Shown one piece after another: positions 8,113 to 17,874 of a stretch of 24,296 bases of DNA (positions are counted from its first letter, which is position 1; each line of letters opens with the position of its first letter). This DNA comes from DATARR01 sp044868005. GTDB lineage: Bacteria > Acidobacteriota > Thermoanaerobaculia > Multivoradales > UBA5704. A model generated the notes under the pieces. The model did not search any database. It was not told the DNA's origin and saw only the letters and a program-made list of their open reading frames with translations. A program made the translations under genes and the position numbers. The DNA lies in NCBI GenBank assembly GCA_044868005.1, contig JBIOVX010000219.1:1-24296 (forward strand), given 5' to 3'.

Positions 8113-9990
8113 TTGACTCGCAGAATGCTGATCAACGCGCAGCGTCCGGAAGAGTTGCGCGTCGCCATCGTCCAGGGCAACGTCCTGGAGAACTACAAGG
8201 TCGACGTCGCGGAGGCCGGCCTGACCCGCGGCAACATCTTCCGCGGCGTCATCGCCAACGTCCAGCCCAGCCTCAACGCGGCGTTCATCGACTACGGCGC
8301 CGAGCGCCACGGCTTCCTGGCCATTCAGGACGTCGTCCCCGAGGCGTTCTACCGGCAGCCGAAGCACTCCCACCCCCGCATCGAGGAGGTCCTGGAGAAG
8401 GGCAAGCCGATCGTCGTGCAGGTGACCAAGGATCCCATGGGCCAGAAGGGAGCGGCGCTCACCACCAGCCTGTCGCTGGCCGGCCGCTATCTCGTGCTGA
8501 CGCCCTTCGACGACACCCGCGGCGTGTCGCGCAAGGTGGAAGACGAGGACACTCGCCGGAAGCTCAAGGAGCTCGCCGGCGGCCTCGACCTGCCGCGCGG
8601 CTGCGGCGTCATCCTGCGCACCAACGCCCTCGGCCAGACCAAGACCACGCTCACCCGGGATCTCGCGGCCCTGCTGCGGCTGTGGAAGCGCGTGCAGGCC
8701 GCGGCCATCCAGGGCAAGGGAACCCGGCTGCTCTACAGCGACCAGGACCTCATCCTCCAGGCCCTGCGGGACTACCTGGATGCGAGCATCGCCGAGGTCC
8801 TGGTCGACGACGACGAGGCCCACCGCAAGGCGCAGGCGTACATCCAGGCTTTCATGCCGCGCTCGAAGACCCGCCTGGTGCGCTACTCCGACCGCCTGCC
8901 CCTCTTCAGCCGCTACGACCTCGAGCCGCAGATCGACCGCATCTACGAGCGCCGGGTGGAGCTGCCGAGCGGCGGCTCGATCGTCATCGACGCCACCGAG
9001 GCGCTCACCGCGATCGACGTCAACTCCGGCCGCTCGACGCGCGCCGCCACCCAGGAAGAGACGGCCCTCAACACCAACCTCGAAGCGGCCGCCGAAGTGG
9101 CGCGCCAGCTCCGCCTGCGCGACATCGGCGGCATCGTGGTGGTGGACTTCATCGACATGCGTGCGTCGAAGAACCAGCGCCGGGTCGAGAAGGAGCTCAA
9201 GGAAGCGCTCAAGAACGACAAGGCGCGCACGACGGTAGGACGCATCTCCGCCAACGGCCTGCTCGAGATCAACCGCCAGCGCATCCAGCAGGCCCTGCAG
9301 CTCCGCACCCATCGCACCTGCCCCACCTGCAACGGCGTCGGCAGCCTGGCGAGCGAGGAGATGGTGAGCCTTTCCCTCCTGCGCCGCATCGAGGCCCGCG
9401 CCGCCACCGGCTCGATCCAGGGCGTCCGCATCAGCCTCCATCCGGAGCTGGCGGACGCGCTGCAGAATCTCTATCGCCGCGAGCTCGCCGCCCTGGAGGA
9501 AGAGTTCGATATCGAGATCGGGATCTCCGCCACGCCGGGCCTACACCGTCCCGATGAGCGCATCGACTGGCAGAAGCGCGAGAGGCCCGTGCGGCCCAAG
9601 CAGGCCAAGCCCGCCCCCGTCATTCTCCAGCCCTGGGACCTGGCGCTACCCGAGTTGGAGGAGGAAGAAGAGGAAGAGATAGAAGTAGAACCCGTCGAGG
9701 TCGAAGATCGCGAGGAAGAGCCCGGAGCCGCGGAAGAAGGGGACCAGAAACGACGCCGGCGTCGCCGCGGCGGGCGCAAGCGCAAGAAGAAGGCGGCCGG
9801 AGGTGAGGGTGCGACGGCTGAAGCGGGCGCTGTCAGCGAGATCGCGGATCCGTCCGAGCCATCTGATCCGTCCGAAGAGGCCGAAGAAGAAGGACCCGAC
9901 GAGGAGGAGACTCCGGAAGCCGGCGCAGCCGGTGAGGGTAACGGCGCCCACGGCAAGCGCCGGCGGCGGCGGAGGCGACGGAGGAAGTAG
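8113..9990 (+). CDS. rng: ribonuclease E/G family endoribonuclease
   Basis: The product is 625 aa from a TTG start with GGAG 5 nt upstream; an ATG four codons later (8125) is possible. RRMLINAQRPEELRVAIV is the classic RNase E/G N-terminus, followed by the S1 RNA-binding domain (about 35-120), the RNase H-like part and the DNase I-like catalytic part. Catalytic Asp residues are visible in AIDVNSG (D302) and VVVDFIDM (D345), and the zinc-link is CPTCNG (C404, C407). It cleaves single-stranded RNA in rRNA maturation and mRNA decay. After about residue 505 it has a low-complexity tail: a Glu-rich block, an Arg/Lys block (RRRRRRGGRKRKKK), a second acidic stretch and a terminal run of arginines. 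The tail differs from the RNase E scaffold and may bind RNA or protein. It converges on the E1 gene with 33 nt between stops. Confidence 0.93.
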   Translation: MTRRMLINAQRPEELRVAIVQGNVLENYKVDVAEAGLTRGNIFRGVIANVQPSLNAAFIDYGAERHGFLAIQDVVPEAFYRQPKHSHPRIEEVLEKGKPIVVQVTKDPMGQKGAALTTSLSLAGRYLVLTPFDDTRGVSRKVEDEDTRRKLKELAGGLDLPRGCGVILRTNALGQTKTTLTRDLAALLRLWKRVQAAAIQGKGTRLLYSDQDLILQALRDYLDASIAEVLVDDDEAHRKAQAYIQAFMPRSKTRLVRYSDRLPLFSRYDLEPQIDRIYERRVELPSGGSIVIDATEALTAIDVNSGRSTRAATQEETALNTNLEAAAEVARQLRLRDIGGIVVVDFIDMRASKNQRRVEKELKEALKNDKARTTVGRISANGLLEINRQRIQQALQLRTHRTCPTCNGVGSLASEEMVSLSLLRRIEARAATGSIQGVRISLHPELADALQNLYRRELAALEEEFDIEIGISATPGLHRPDERIDWQKRERPVRPKQAKPAPVILQPWDLALPELEEEEEEEIEVEPVEVEDREEEPGAAEEGDQKRRRRRRGGRKRKKKAAGGEGATAEAGAVSEIADPSEPSDPSEEAEEEGPDEEETPEAGAAGEGNGAHGKRRRRRRRRRK

Positions 9991-10023
9991 GATTCAGAGG
10001 CTGATTGCAATTCGGAGCCGTTC

Positions 10024-12456
10024 TCAGCGCCAAAAAATCGGAAACGCCGCCGGATCCGCCTCGTTCATGATCTCGTACACCGCCTCGAAGACGGATTCGC
10101 GGTTGGGCTTTGAGAAGTAATCGCCGTCCGAGCCGTAGGAGGGACGGTGCTCCTTGCCGGTCAGGGTGCGCGGCGCGCCGTCGAGCCAGGCGAAGCCGCC
10201 TTGCCTCTCTAGCACCTGTTGCATCATGTAGGCGCTGGCACCGCCGGGCACGTCCTCGTCCAGGAAGAGGACGCGGCTCGTCTTCTTGAGCGACTCGACG
10301 ATCTTTCCCGAGAGATCGAACGGCAGCAGGGTCTGCACGTCGACCACTTCGGTCTCGATCCCCAACTCCGCCAGCTTCTGCGCCGCGTCGAGGGCGATGC
10401 GGCAGCAGGCGCCGTAGGTGACGACGGTGACGTCTGTGCCTTCGCGGATCACCTCCGGCACGCCCAGCGGCACCCGCAGCTCGCCGATGTTGGCCGGCAG
10501 CTTCTCCTTCAGGCGGTAGCCGTTGAGCACCTCGACGACGAGGCCCGGATCGTCCCCTTCGAGCAGGGTGTTGTAGAAGCCGGCGGCCTGGGTCATGTTG
10601 CGCGGCACGCAGACATAGATCCCGCGCACGAGGTTGAGGATGCCCGCCATGGGCGAGCCGGAGTGCCAGATGCCCTCCAGGCGGTGGCCGCGCGTGCGCA
10701 CGATCACCGGCGCCTTCTGGCGGCCCTTGGTGCGCCAGCGCAGAGTGGCGAGATCGTCGGAAAGGATCTGCAGGCCGTAGAGGACGTAGTCGAGGTACTG
10801 GATCTCGGCGATCGGCCGCAAGCCCCGCAGCGCCATGCCGATCGCCTGCCCCATGATCGTGGTCTCGCGGATGCCGGTGTCGGTCACCCGCAGGGGGCCG
10901 TACTTGGCCTGCAGGCCGGCGAAGCCCTGGTTGACGTCGCCGATCTTGCCCACGTCCTCGCCGATGGCGATGACGTTGGGAAAGCGCGAGAGAGCCGCGT
11001 CGAAGCAGGCGTTCACGATCTCGAAGCCGTTGAGCACCGGCGAGTCTTCCTGATAGACGGCCGGCACCGGCTCGACCTTCAGCGCGGCCTGCGGCGTGTT
11101 GCTGTAGAGATCGGAGCTGTAAAGATCCTCGCCGCTCCGCTCTTGCTCTCGTTTCCATTCGACCAGCCGGCCGGCGGCCTCCTCCCCCGCCGTGGCGACG
11201 AGAGCGCTGTGGACGGCGGCCAGGATGTCCCGGCGCAGCACCGCCGGCTGCCGCTCCAGCTCCTGGCGGAGCTTCCGCACCTCCTCGCCGGCCGCCGATT
11301 GGCGGGCGAGCTTGTCGAGCAGCTCCAGCGCCGTCTTCTTTTCCTCCTCGATCGGCGCGCGGAAATCCCCCCAGGCCCGGCGCTGCGCCTCGCGTACCGC
11401 GCGCAGATCCTCTTCCTCCGCCGCGTCGAGCTCGGCGGCGGTGGCGATGCCCTGCTCGATCATCCACAGGCGCATCTTGCGGATGGGATCGAACTCGGCC
11501 TCCCAATCCAGCCTCTCGCGAGACTTGTAGCGCTCGTGGCTGCCCGAGGTGGAGTGCCCCTGCGGCTGGGTCATCTCCGTGACGTGGACGATGGCCGGCA
11601 CGTGCTCGCGGCGCACGATCTGCACGGCCGAGAGGTAGGTCTCGCAGAGGCCCGCGTAATCCCAACCCTTCACCGTGTAGAGGTCGTACCCTTGCCGGCT
11701 CTCCGGTCCGCGGCGGAAGCCGGAGAGAACGGCCGACAGATCCCCCTTGGTGATCTGGACTTCGTTGGGCACCGAGATGCCGTAGCCGTCATCCCAGATG
11801 GAGAGCAGCATCGGCGACTGCAGGACGCCGACGGCGTTGACCGCCTCCCAGAACATCCCCTCGGCGCAGCTCGCGTTGCCGATGGTACCGAAGGCCACCT
11901 CTTCGCCGTGGCGCGAGAAGGGCTCCGCCATCCCCTGCAACTCCGGCAATTCGCGATACAGCCGCGAGGCATAGGCGAGGCCCACCAGACGCGGCATCTG
12001 CGAGCCGGTGGGCGAGACGTCCGCCGGCACGTTGACCTCGTCGAGCTGGTTCCTGAAGCGGCCGTCCGGCTCCAGCATGCAGGTCGCGAAGTGGGCGGTC
12101 ATCGAGCGGCCGGCCGAGCAGGGTTCCCGCTCGACGTCGGGATCGGCGTAGAGCTGGGCGAAGAACTGCTCCACGGTGAGGAGGCCGAGCGCCATCATCA
12201 ACGTCTGATCGCGGTAATAGCCGGCGCGGAAGTCCCCCGGCCGGAAGGCGCGCGCGAGCGCCACCTGCGCCACCTCCTTGCCGTCGCCGAAGATGCCGAA
12301 CTTGGCCTTGCCGGTGAAGACCTCCCGGCGGCCGATCAGGCTCGCCTGCCGGCTCTGAAAGGCGATCCGGTAGTCGCGAAGGATGCTCTCCTTGGTGAAC
12401 TGCGAGCCGCCGCCGGCGGGAAGCGCAGCATCCTGATCGGTCAGGGGAATAGACAT
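10024..12456 (-). CDS. fused alpha/beta E1 of a thiamine-diphosphate 2-oxoacid dehydrogenase
   Basis: The product is 810 aa. Residues 20 to about 340 are an E1-alpha domain: RAGYYRDQTLMMALG, then GTIGNASCAEGMFWEAVNA with WDDGYGIS (about 190-228), the ThDP/metal-binding region of this branch, and the HSTSGSHERYKS phosphorylation-loop-like segment. A charged helical linker (about 340-450) leads into the E1-beta transketolase-like domain: IAIGEDVGKIGDVNQGFAGLQAKYG, DTGIRETTIMGQAIGMALRGLRPIAEIQYLDY, RTRGHRLEGIWHSGSPM and the C-terminal LFLDEDVPGGASAYM. Both halves are fused in one chain, as in several Bacteroidetes and Acidobacteria enzymes. The substrate (pyruvate, branched-chain or other 2-oxoacid) cannot be fixed, and no E2/E3 gene is in the window. 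The frame runs open to 13065; the ATG at 12456 fits the domain start and has a TANNNT box 7 nt upstream. Confidence 0.9.
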   Translation of the reverse strand: MSIPLTDQDAALPAGGGSQFTKESILRDYRIAFQSRQASLIGRREVFTGKAKFGIFGDGKEVAQVALARAFRPGDFRAGYYRDQTLMMALGLLTVEQFFAQLYADPDVEREPCSAGRSMTAHFATCMLEPDGRFRNQLDEVNVPADVSPTGSQMPRLVGLAYASRLYRELPELQGMAEPFSRHGEEVAFGTIGNASCAEGMFWEAVNAVGVLQSPMLLSIWDDGYGISVPNEVQITKGDLSAVLSGFRRGPESRQGYDLYTVKGWDYAGLCETYLSAVQIVRREHVPAIVHVTEMTQPQGHSTSGSHERYKSRERLDWEAEFDPIRKMRLWMIEQGIATAAELDAAEEEDLRAVREAQRRAWGDFRAPIEEEKKTALELLDKLARQSAAGEEVRKLRQELERQPAVLRRDILAAVHSALVATAGEEAAGRLVEWKREQERSGEDLYSSDLYSNTPQAALKVEPVPAVYQEDSPVLNGFEIVNACFDAALSRFPNVIAIGEDVGKIGDVNQGFAGLQAKYGPLRVTDTGIRETTIMGQAIGMALRGLRPIAEIQYLDYVLYGLQILSDDLATLRWRTKGRQKAPVIVRTRGHRLEGIWHSGSPMAGILNLVRGIYVCVPRNMTQAAGFYNTLLEGDDPGLVVEVLNGYRLKEKLPANIGELRVPLGVPEVIREGTDVTVVTYGACCRIALDAAQKLAELGIETEVVDVQTLLPFDLSGKIVESLKKTSRVLFLDEDVPGGASAYMMQQVLERQGGFAWLDGAPRTLTGKEHRPSYGSDGDYFSKPNRESVFEAVYEIMNEADPAAFPIFWR

Positions 12457-12463
12457 ACGCGAA

Positions 12464-12469
12464 ATGCTA
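12464..12469 (-). promoter_or_regulatory. TANNNT box, possible leaderless start of the E1 gene
   Basis: TAGCAT on the minus strand ends 7 nt before the ATG, within the 22-nt gap after the glycosyltransferase stop. There is no Shine-Dalgarno sequence and no good -35. The gene may be transcribed separately or by read-through from the gene upstream. Confidence 0.35.
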
Positions 12470-12478
12470 GCACGCGCG

Positions 12479-14359
12479 TCAGGGCGCCGGCACCAGCCGC
12501 ACCCGCCGAATCCGGCTCTCCGGCGCCAGGAAGAGCGTAACCAGCACCTTCTCCCGGCGCGGAAAGGTGAATGGGCCGACCGCCCTCTGCCCCGCCGCCA
12601 GCGCCGCCTTGCCGATCTCGCGGCCTGCCACCGAACGGATGCGGATCTCGCCCGGCGCCAGGACCGTGCCGTCCAGCTCGATCCGGTACGACCCCGGCTC
12701 GAAGCACCCCTTGAAGAGCGACCACTGGCCCGGAGCGAACCAGCGCACCGGCATCTTCGGGCCGCGCCGCATGCCGCCGTCCGGGATGAAGGCGAGATCC
12801 GACGGGAGAGTCCCGCCGGCCGTCCAGGAGGCGGGGCCGGGATCGATGCGGTACAGCTTGAGCGTCGGACCGCGCTGCCAGCGCCGGGGGCTCCATTCGC
12901 GCACCTGGGGAAACCGGAAGAATTCCTGGTAGTTGGCGGCGATGCCGCGCTGGTGCTCCTTGGTGACGGCCGACGCATCCTGAAACCGGTTGTAGGCGGC
13001 GCTGGCCAGCAGGAGGTAGTCGTTCCGGGGATCCCGCACTTGGGCGACGGTGAACCTGCCGGCAAAGCGACTCTGCAGCACGGCGAACTCCTCGGGCTGG
13101 AAACTCGGAGTGTAGGACTCCTTGACGATCGTCACTCCGTGCGGAAGGTTGCCGCGGATCCATTCCCGCGCCTCGTCGCGCGTGCTCGGCCGGCTCAGGC
13201 TGATCCCCTGCTCGGCGGTCCGCGCCACGGCCGGTGCCACGGCCAGAAGGACGAGGGCCGCCGTGGCGGCGAGCCGCAGCAAGGGCCGCGGCAGCAACGA
13301 GCGAACCCGGAAAAGCGCGGCCGCGATCCCGGCGCCCAGGAAGACGGCCAGGATCGGCAGCGCCGGATAGAGGTTGCGCTGGACCACCATGTTCATCGAG
13401 CCGATGAGGGCCAGGTAGAGGACCGGGAACGGCAGCAGCCACAGAAGCCGCGTCCTCTCCGGAGGCTTCAGGAGAAACAGTCCGCCCAGGCCCAGCAGAA
13501 CGGCAGGCCAGCCGAAGCTCCACGCCAGCAGTTGCCCGTAGTAAAGGGCGTTGCTCCGCGGCATGACCCCGATCCAGCCGCCCTCGCCGTACTGGCGGGC
13601 GCCGAAGAAGATCCCGCGGTCGCCGGAGAACGCGCGCTCCGGAAACACCAGGAGGCTCGGCGTCGTGGCCACGAAAGCCGCGAGCGCGGCCACGCCGGCG
13701 ATCAGGAGCCCGAAGGAGAAATTGCGACGCGCGATCCGCCAGCGCAGCCACGCCGCGGCGATCGCCACCGCCACGAGCCCCGCCGGATACTTGCTGCCGG
13801 CGGCAAGACCGGCAGCGAGGCCGGCCCAGAGGTAATCCTGCCAGCGCTCCTCGTCGATCAACCGGGCGACGAACGCGAGGCAGACCGTGGCAAAGAACGC
13901 CGAGGGCACGTCGCAAGTGTTCAAGTGAGATCCCTCGTTGAACAGCGGCGAGAAGATCACCAGGAGCGCGGCCACGGCGCCGGCGAGAGGCCCGCCGAGC
14001 CGGCGCCCCAGGAAGAAGGCGGGCACCGTGGTCAACGCCGAGAGCACCGCCACCACGCCGCGCAGGAGAAGCCAGGAGACGGCGAGCGGCTCCTCCACGC
14101 CGAACAGGCCCGCAGCCAGCGCTGCCACGGCCTTGGGAAAGAGCGACGCCAGTCCCAAGGCCAGCGCGTCGAGGTAGTAGAGCAGGTGCGGATAGACGAA
14201 CGTGGGGCTGAAGATTTCGCCATCGAGGATCGTCGTGGCGTGATGGTAGTAGGTGCCTTCGTCCTGGTAGTAGCGGCCCTCCACCTCGTGGCCGAGGCCG
14301 AGGAGCCGCACGGCGAAAGCCAGGACGAGCAGAGCGAGCAACAACCTGCGAGATTGCAC
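12479..14359 (-). CDS. GT39-like integral membrane glycosyltransferase
   Basis: The product is 626 aa. The first 400 or so residues contain about ten hydrophobic membrane segments, starting with the N-terminal one (LLLALLVLAFAVRLLGL). The first periplasmic loop has the acidic motif YYQDEGTYYHHA (D33, E34), as in the PMT/ArnT (GT39/GT83) superfamily, which transfers sugars from polyprenyl-phosphate donors. Residues from about 460 onward form a soluble, probably beta-rich domain (SWTAGGTLPSDLAFIPDGG..., RYRIELDGTVLAPGEIRIRSVAG) outside the membrane. The GTG start at 14359 is the only candidate before the first membrane helix. It precedes the E1 gene by 22 nt, but the functions are not obviously linked. 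Donor and acceptor are unknown. Confidence 0.85.
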   Translation of the reverse strand: MQSRRLLLALLVLAFAVRLLGLGHEVEGRYYQDEGTYYHHATTILDGEIFSPTFVYPHLLYYLDALALGLASLFPKAVAALAAGLFGVEEPLAVSWLLLRGVVAVLSALTTVPAFFLGRRLGGPLAGAVAALLVIFSPLFNEGSHLNTCDVPSAFFATVCLAFVARLIDEERWQDYLWAGLAAGLAAGSKYPAGLVAVAIAAAWLRWRIARRNFSFGLLIAGVAALAAFVATTPSLLVFPERAFSGDRGIFFGARQYGEGGWIGVMPRSNALYYGQLLAWSFGWPAVLLGLGGLFLLKPPERTRLLWLLPFPVLYLALIGSMNMVVQRNLYPALPILAVFLGAGIAAALFRVRSLLPRPLLRLAATAALVLLAVAPAVARTAEQGISLSRPSTRDEAREWIRGNLPHGVTIVKESYTPSFQPEEFAVLQSRFAGRFTVAQVRDPRNDYLLLASAAYNRFQDASAVTKEHQRGIAANYQEFFRFPQVREWSPRRWQRGPTLKLYRIDPGPASWTAGGTLPSDLAFIPDGGMRRGPKMPVRWFAPGQWSLFKGCFEPGSYRIELDGTVLAPGEIRIRSVAGREIGKAALAAGQRAVGPFTFPRREKVLVTLFLAPESRIRRVRLVPAP

Positions 14360-14423
14360 TAGATTTCTTTCGGCTTTACCGAGCCCAGAATAGCATCGCC
14401 CATCCGCTATCGACGACGTATCT

Positions 14424-14450
14424 GTAGGGGCGCCCCTGCGTGGGCGCCCT
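14424..14450. repeat. variant of the GTAGGGGCG palindromic repeat
   Basis: The segment begins with GTAGGGGCG like the element at 16061 and contains two small palindromes, GGGGCGCCCC (14427-14436) and GGGCGCCC (14442-14449). It lies in the 149-nt divergent gap between the glycosyltransferase and the first amidohydrolase. Its arms diverge from the other two copies, so it is a second subtype or a decayed copy. Confidence 0.5.
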
Positions 14451-14508
14451 GGGTGGGAGGGCGGCTGTCCATGCTACGATCCATCTCCCATCCACGATTG
14501 AGGAGACC

Positions 14509-16037
<1,529 letters not shown>

Positions 16038-16041
<4 letters not shown>

Positions 16042-17411
16042 TCTTGTCGCGCTATTCAAACGTAGGGGCGGGGCTTGTCCCCGCCCGCAACGTAAAGGCA
16101 GGATTTACCGCCGCCTGGGCGGGGACAAGCCCCGCCCCTACGTTAAGAATTCTGTTGACTCTCTTCGTCTTCGCAGCCGCCCCAACCCTGGCCGAAACTA
16201 TCGCCATCACCGGCGCCAAGATCCACACCGTGGGGCCGCAGGGCACCATCGAGAATGGCACGCTGATCATCGAGGACGGCAAGATCCGCACCGTCGGCGC
16301 CGCGCTGCCCGTGCCGGCGGGAACCCGCAGGATCATCGACGCCAAGGGCAAGGTGGTGACGCCGGGGCTCTTCGATTCGCTCTCGCGCCTCGGCGTCGTC
16401 GAGGTCGGCGCCGTCCAGGGGAGCAATGACGCCAGGATCGAGGACGACCGCGTCACCGCCGCCTTTCGAGTCGTGGACGCCTACAATCCGCGCTCGACGC
16501 TGATTCCCGTCAACCGCATCGAGGGGCTGACCCGCGCCGTCGTAGCTCCGAATCCCGGCAAGAGCCTGATCGCGGGTCAGGGCGCCGTTGTCGACCTGAG
16601 CGGTCCCGGCGACTACCTGGTGCGCTCGCCCGCCGCCATGTTCGCCGTGCTGGGGGAGAACGGAGCCGAGCTCGCCGGCGGCGCCAGAAGCGGGGCCCTG
16701 CTCCGCCTGCGCGAGGCCCTGCAGGACGCTCTCGACTACGCCGCCAACCGCAAGGCTTTCGAGCAGGGGGACCGGCGCGAATACGCGCTCTCGCGGCTGG
16801 ATCTCGAGGCCCTGGTGCCGGTGGTCAAAGGCGAGCTGCCGCTCGTCGTGGCCGTCAATCGGGCGAGCGATATCGAGTCTACCTTGCGGTTGGCCAAGGA
16901 GTTCGACCTCAAGCTGATCCTGGCCGGAGTCAACGAGGGCTGGCTGGTGGCGCGGCAGATCGCCGACGCCAAGGTGCCGGTGCTGGTGAGTCCGCTGGAT
17001 GACCTGCCCGGCAACTTCGAGACCCTGGGCGCAACGCTGGAGAATGCCGCCCGTCTCGCCAAGGCCGGAGTGACGATGGCCTTCATGACCGGCGATGCCC
17101 ACAACGCCCGCAACTTGAAGCAGGCCGCCGGCAATGCCGTGGCCTATGGGATGCCCTGGGACGCCGCCCTCGCCGCCATGACCGCCGTCCCCGCCAGGAT
17201 CTGGGGTCTCGCCGACCGCTACGGCACCCTCGAGCCCGGCAAGGACGCCGACGTGGTGATCTGGGACGGCGATCCGCTCGAGCTGACCACCTTCGCCGAC
17301 GCCGTCTTCATCCGCGGCCGCGAGATCCCGATGACCAGCCGGCAGACCGAGCTGCGCGACCGCTACAAGGACCTCAACAAGCCGCTGCCTCCGGCGTACC
17401 AGAAGCCTTAG
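16038..17411 (+). CDS. amidohydrolase-like protein lacking the HxH motif, with repeat-encoded N-terminus
   Basis: The product is 457 aa, with its start overlapping the previous stop as ATGA (coupled translation). Residues 8-35 are encoded by an inserted palindromic repeat (VGAGLVPAR...AGTSPAPT), after which comes the hydrophobic signal segment LRILLTLFVFAAAPTLA. The amidohydrolase fold follows from about 54 (IAITGAKIHTVGPQGTIENGTLIIEDGKIRTVG). The usual DAHSHLG is replaced by DSLSRLG (S114, S116), so two metal ligands are missing. Late landmarks remain (FMTGDAHNARNL, AAMTAVPARIWGL, YGTLEPGKDADVVIWDGDPLE). It is probably an exported, catalytically altered or inactive partner of the upstream amidohydrolase. 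The in-frame signal peptide suggests that the repeat insertion was tolerated, unless translation starts at a later TTG or CTG near 16155. Confidence 0.82.
16061..16142. repeat. complete REP-like palindrome inside the second amidohydrolase gene
   Basis: Arms 16061-16086 and 16117-16142 are perfect 26-nt inverted copies (outer end CGTAGGGGCGGGG) around a 30-nt loop. The right arm is identical to 19-44. The element keeps the frame open and adds no stop codon. As RNA it would fold into a very stable hairpin 20 nt after the start codon. Confidence 0.9.
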
Positions 17412-17419
17412 AACTATGT

Positions 17420-17447
17420 CCAGGGACCTTGGAAACGAGGTCCCTGG
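17420..17447. terminator. hairpin between convergent genes, possible bidirectional terminator
   Basis: CCAGGGACCT (17420-17429) and AGGTCCCTGG (17438-17447) form a perfect 10-bp stem with an 8-nt loop, between the stop codons of the amidohydrolase (plus) and the HigA-like gene (minus). No T-tract follows on either strand, so termination strength is uncertain. Confidence 0.5.
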
Positions 17448-17457
17448 CGCACCGTTC

Positions 17458-17754
17458 CTATGCCACTTGGCGCGGGGTGACCACCACGGAAACGGAAGCG
17501 CCAGCGTGACCCAACATCTCGATCAGGCTATCGACGCTAAAACGATCTATTTTGCCGCGGATGAGATCGCTGATCCTCGGCTGTGTCACGCCGAGACGCT
17601 TGGCGGCGGCGGCCTGTGTAAGCTCCTGGGCTTCGATCAGCCTGGTCAGCTCAATCATCAGATCGGCTCGGATCTTTAGGTTCTCTGCTTCCTCTTCGCT
17701 GAATCCAAGGTCCCTGAATACATTGCCGCTGGAGCGGTGGACTCGAACTCTCAT
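17458..17754 (-). CDS. XRE-family (HigA-like, HTH_37) regulator, apparent orphan antitoxin
   Basis: The product is 98 aa. The N-terminus (NVFRDLGFSEEEAENLKIRADLMIELTRLIEAQEL) and the helix-turn-helix TQAAAAKRLGVTQPRISDLIRGKIDRFSVDSLIEMLGHAG match the antitoxin group that normally accompanies a RelE/Gp49-like toxin. No such toxin gene lies on either side, so it is an orphan or a stand-alone regulator. The start is the ATG at 17754, with GGAG 6 nt upstream and a consensus TATAAT just before it. It is divergent from padR (120 nt apart). Confidence 0.85.
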   Translation of the reverse strand: MRVRVHRSSGNVFRDLGFSEEEAENLKIRADLMIELTRLIEAQELTQAAAAKRLGVTQPRISDLIRGKIDRFSVDSLIEMLGHAGASVSVVVTPRQVA

Positions 17755-17771
17755 CGAATTCTCCGCTCGCC

Positions 17772-17783
17772 ATTATACATGTA
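17772..17783 (-). promoter_or_regulatory. -10 box and overlapping palindrome of the HigA-like gene
   Basis: TATAAT on the minus strand (17772-17777) is a perfect -10. The 8-bp palindrome TACATGTA (17776-17783) overlaps its upstream edge and is a plausible autoregulatory half. The -35 is weak. The predicted leader is about 10 nt. Confidence 0.5.
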
Positions 17784-17810
17784 CCACGAGCCCGAGAACC
17801 CTCCCTCCCT

Positions 17811-17851
17811 TTGACATTCTACAGGAAGTATTCTAACCTCTTCCTGTAGAA
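17811..17851 (+). promoter_or_regulatory. padR promoter covered by a 12-bp perfect inverted repeat (operator)
   Basis: TTGACA (17811-17816), a 17-nt spacer and TAACCT (17834-17839) form a good sigma70-type promoter. TTCTACAGGAAG (17817-17828) and CTTCCTGTAGAA (17840-17851) are perfect inverted copies with an 11-nt spacer; the arms lie between -35 and -10 and just after -10. A repressor bound here would block RNA polymerase. By analogy with PadR autorepression, the downstream padR product is the likely ligand. Confidence 0.75.
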
Positions 17852-17874
17852 CATCACAGGGAGACTCCGAGCTC

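Noticed and set aside
9833..11665. 610-aa minus-strand ORF overlapping rng and the E1 gene
   Set aside because: It crosses two genes with solid homology and is Arg/Gly/Pro-rich, as shadow frames are here.
10219..12540. 773-aa plus-strand ORF antisense to the E1 gene
   Set aside because: Shadow of the E1 coding strand.
12464..14362. 632-aa plus-strand ORF antisense to the membrane glycosyltransferase
   Set aside because: Highly charged Gln/Glu/Arg composition with no domain; the minus strand encodes a normal polytopic membrane protein.
17420..17447. Insertion-sequence end or attachment site
   Set aside because: The hairpin is single copy, between two convergent stop codons, and more simply explained as a terminator-like structure.
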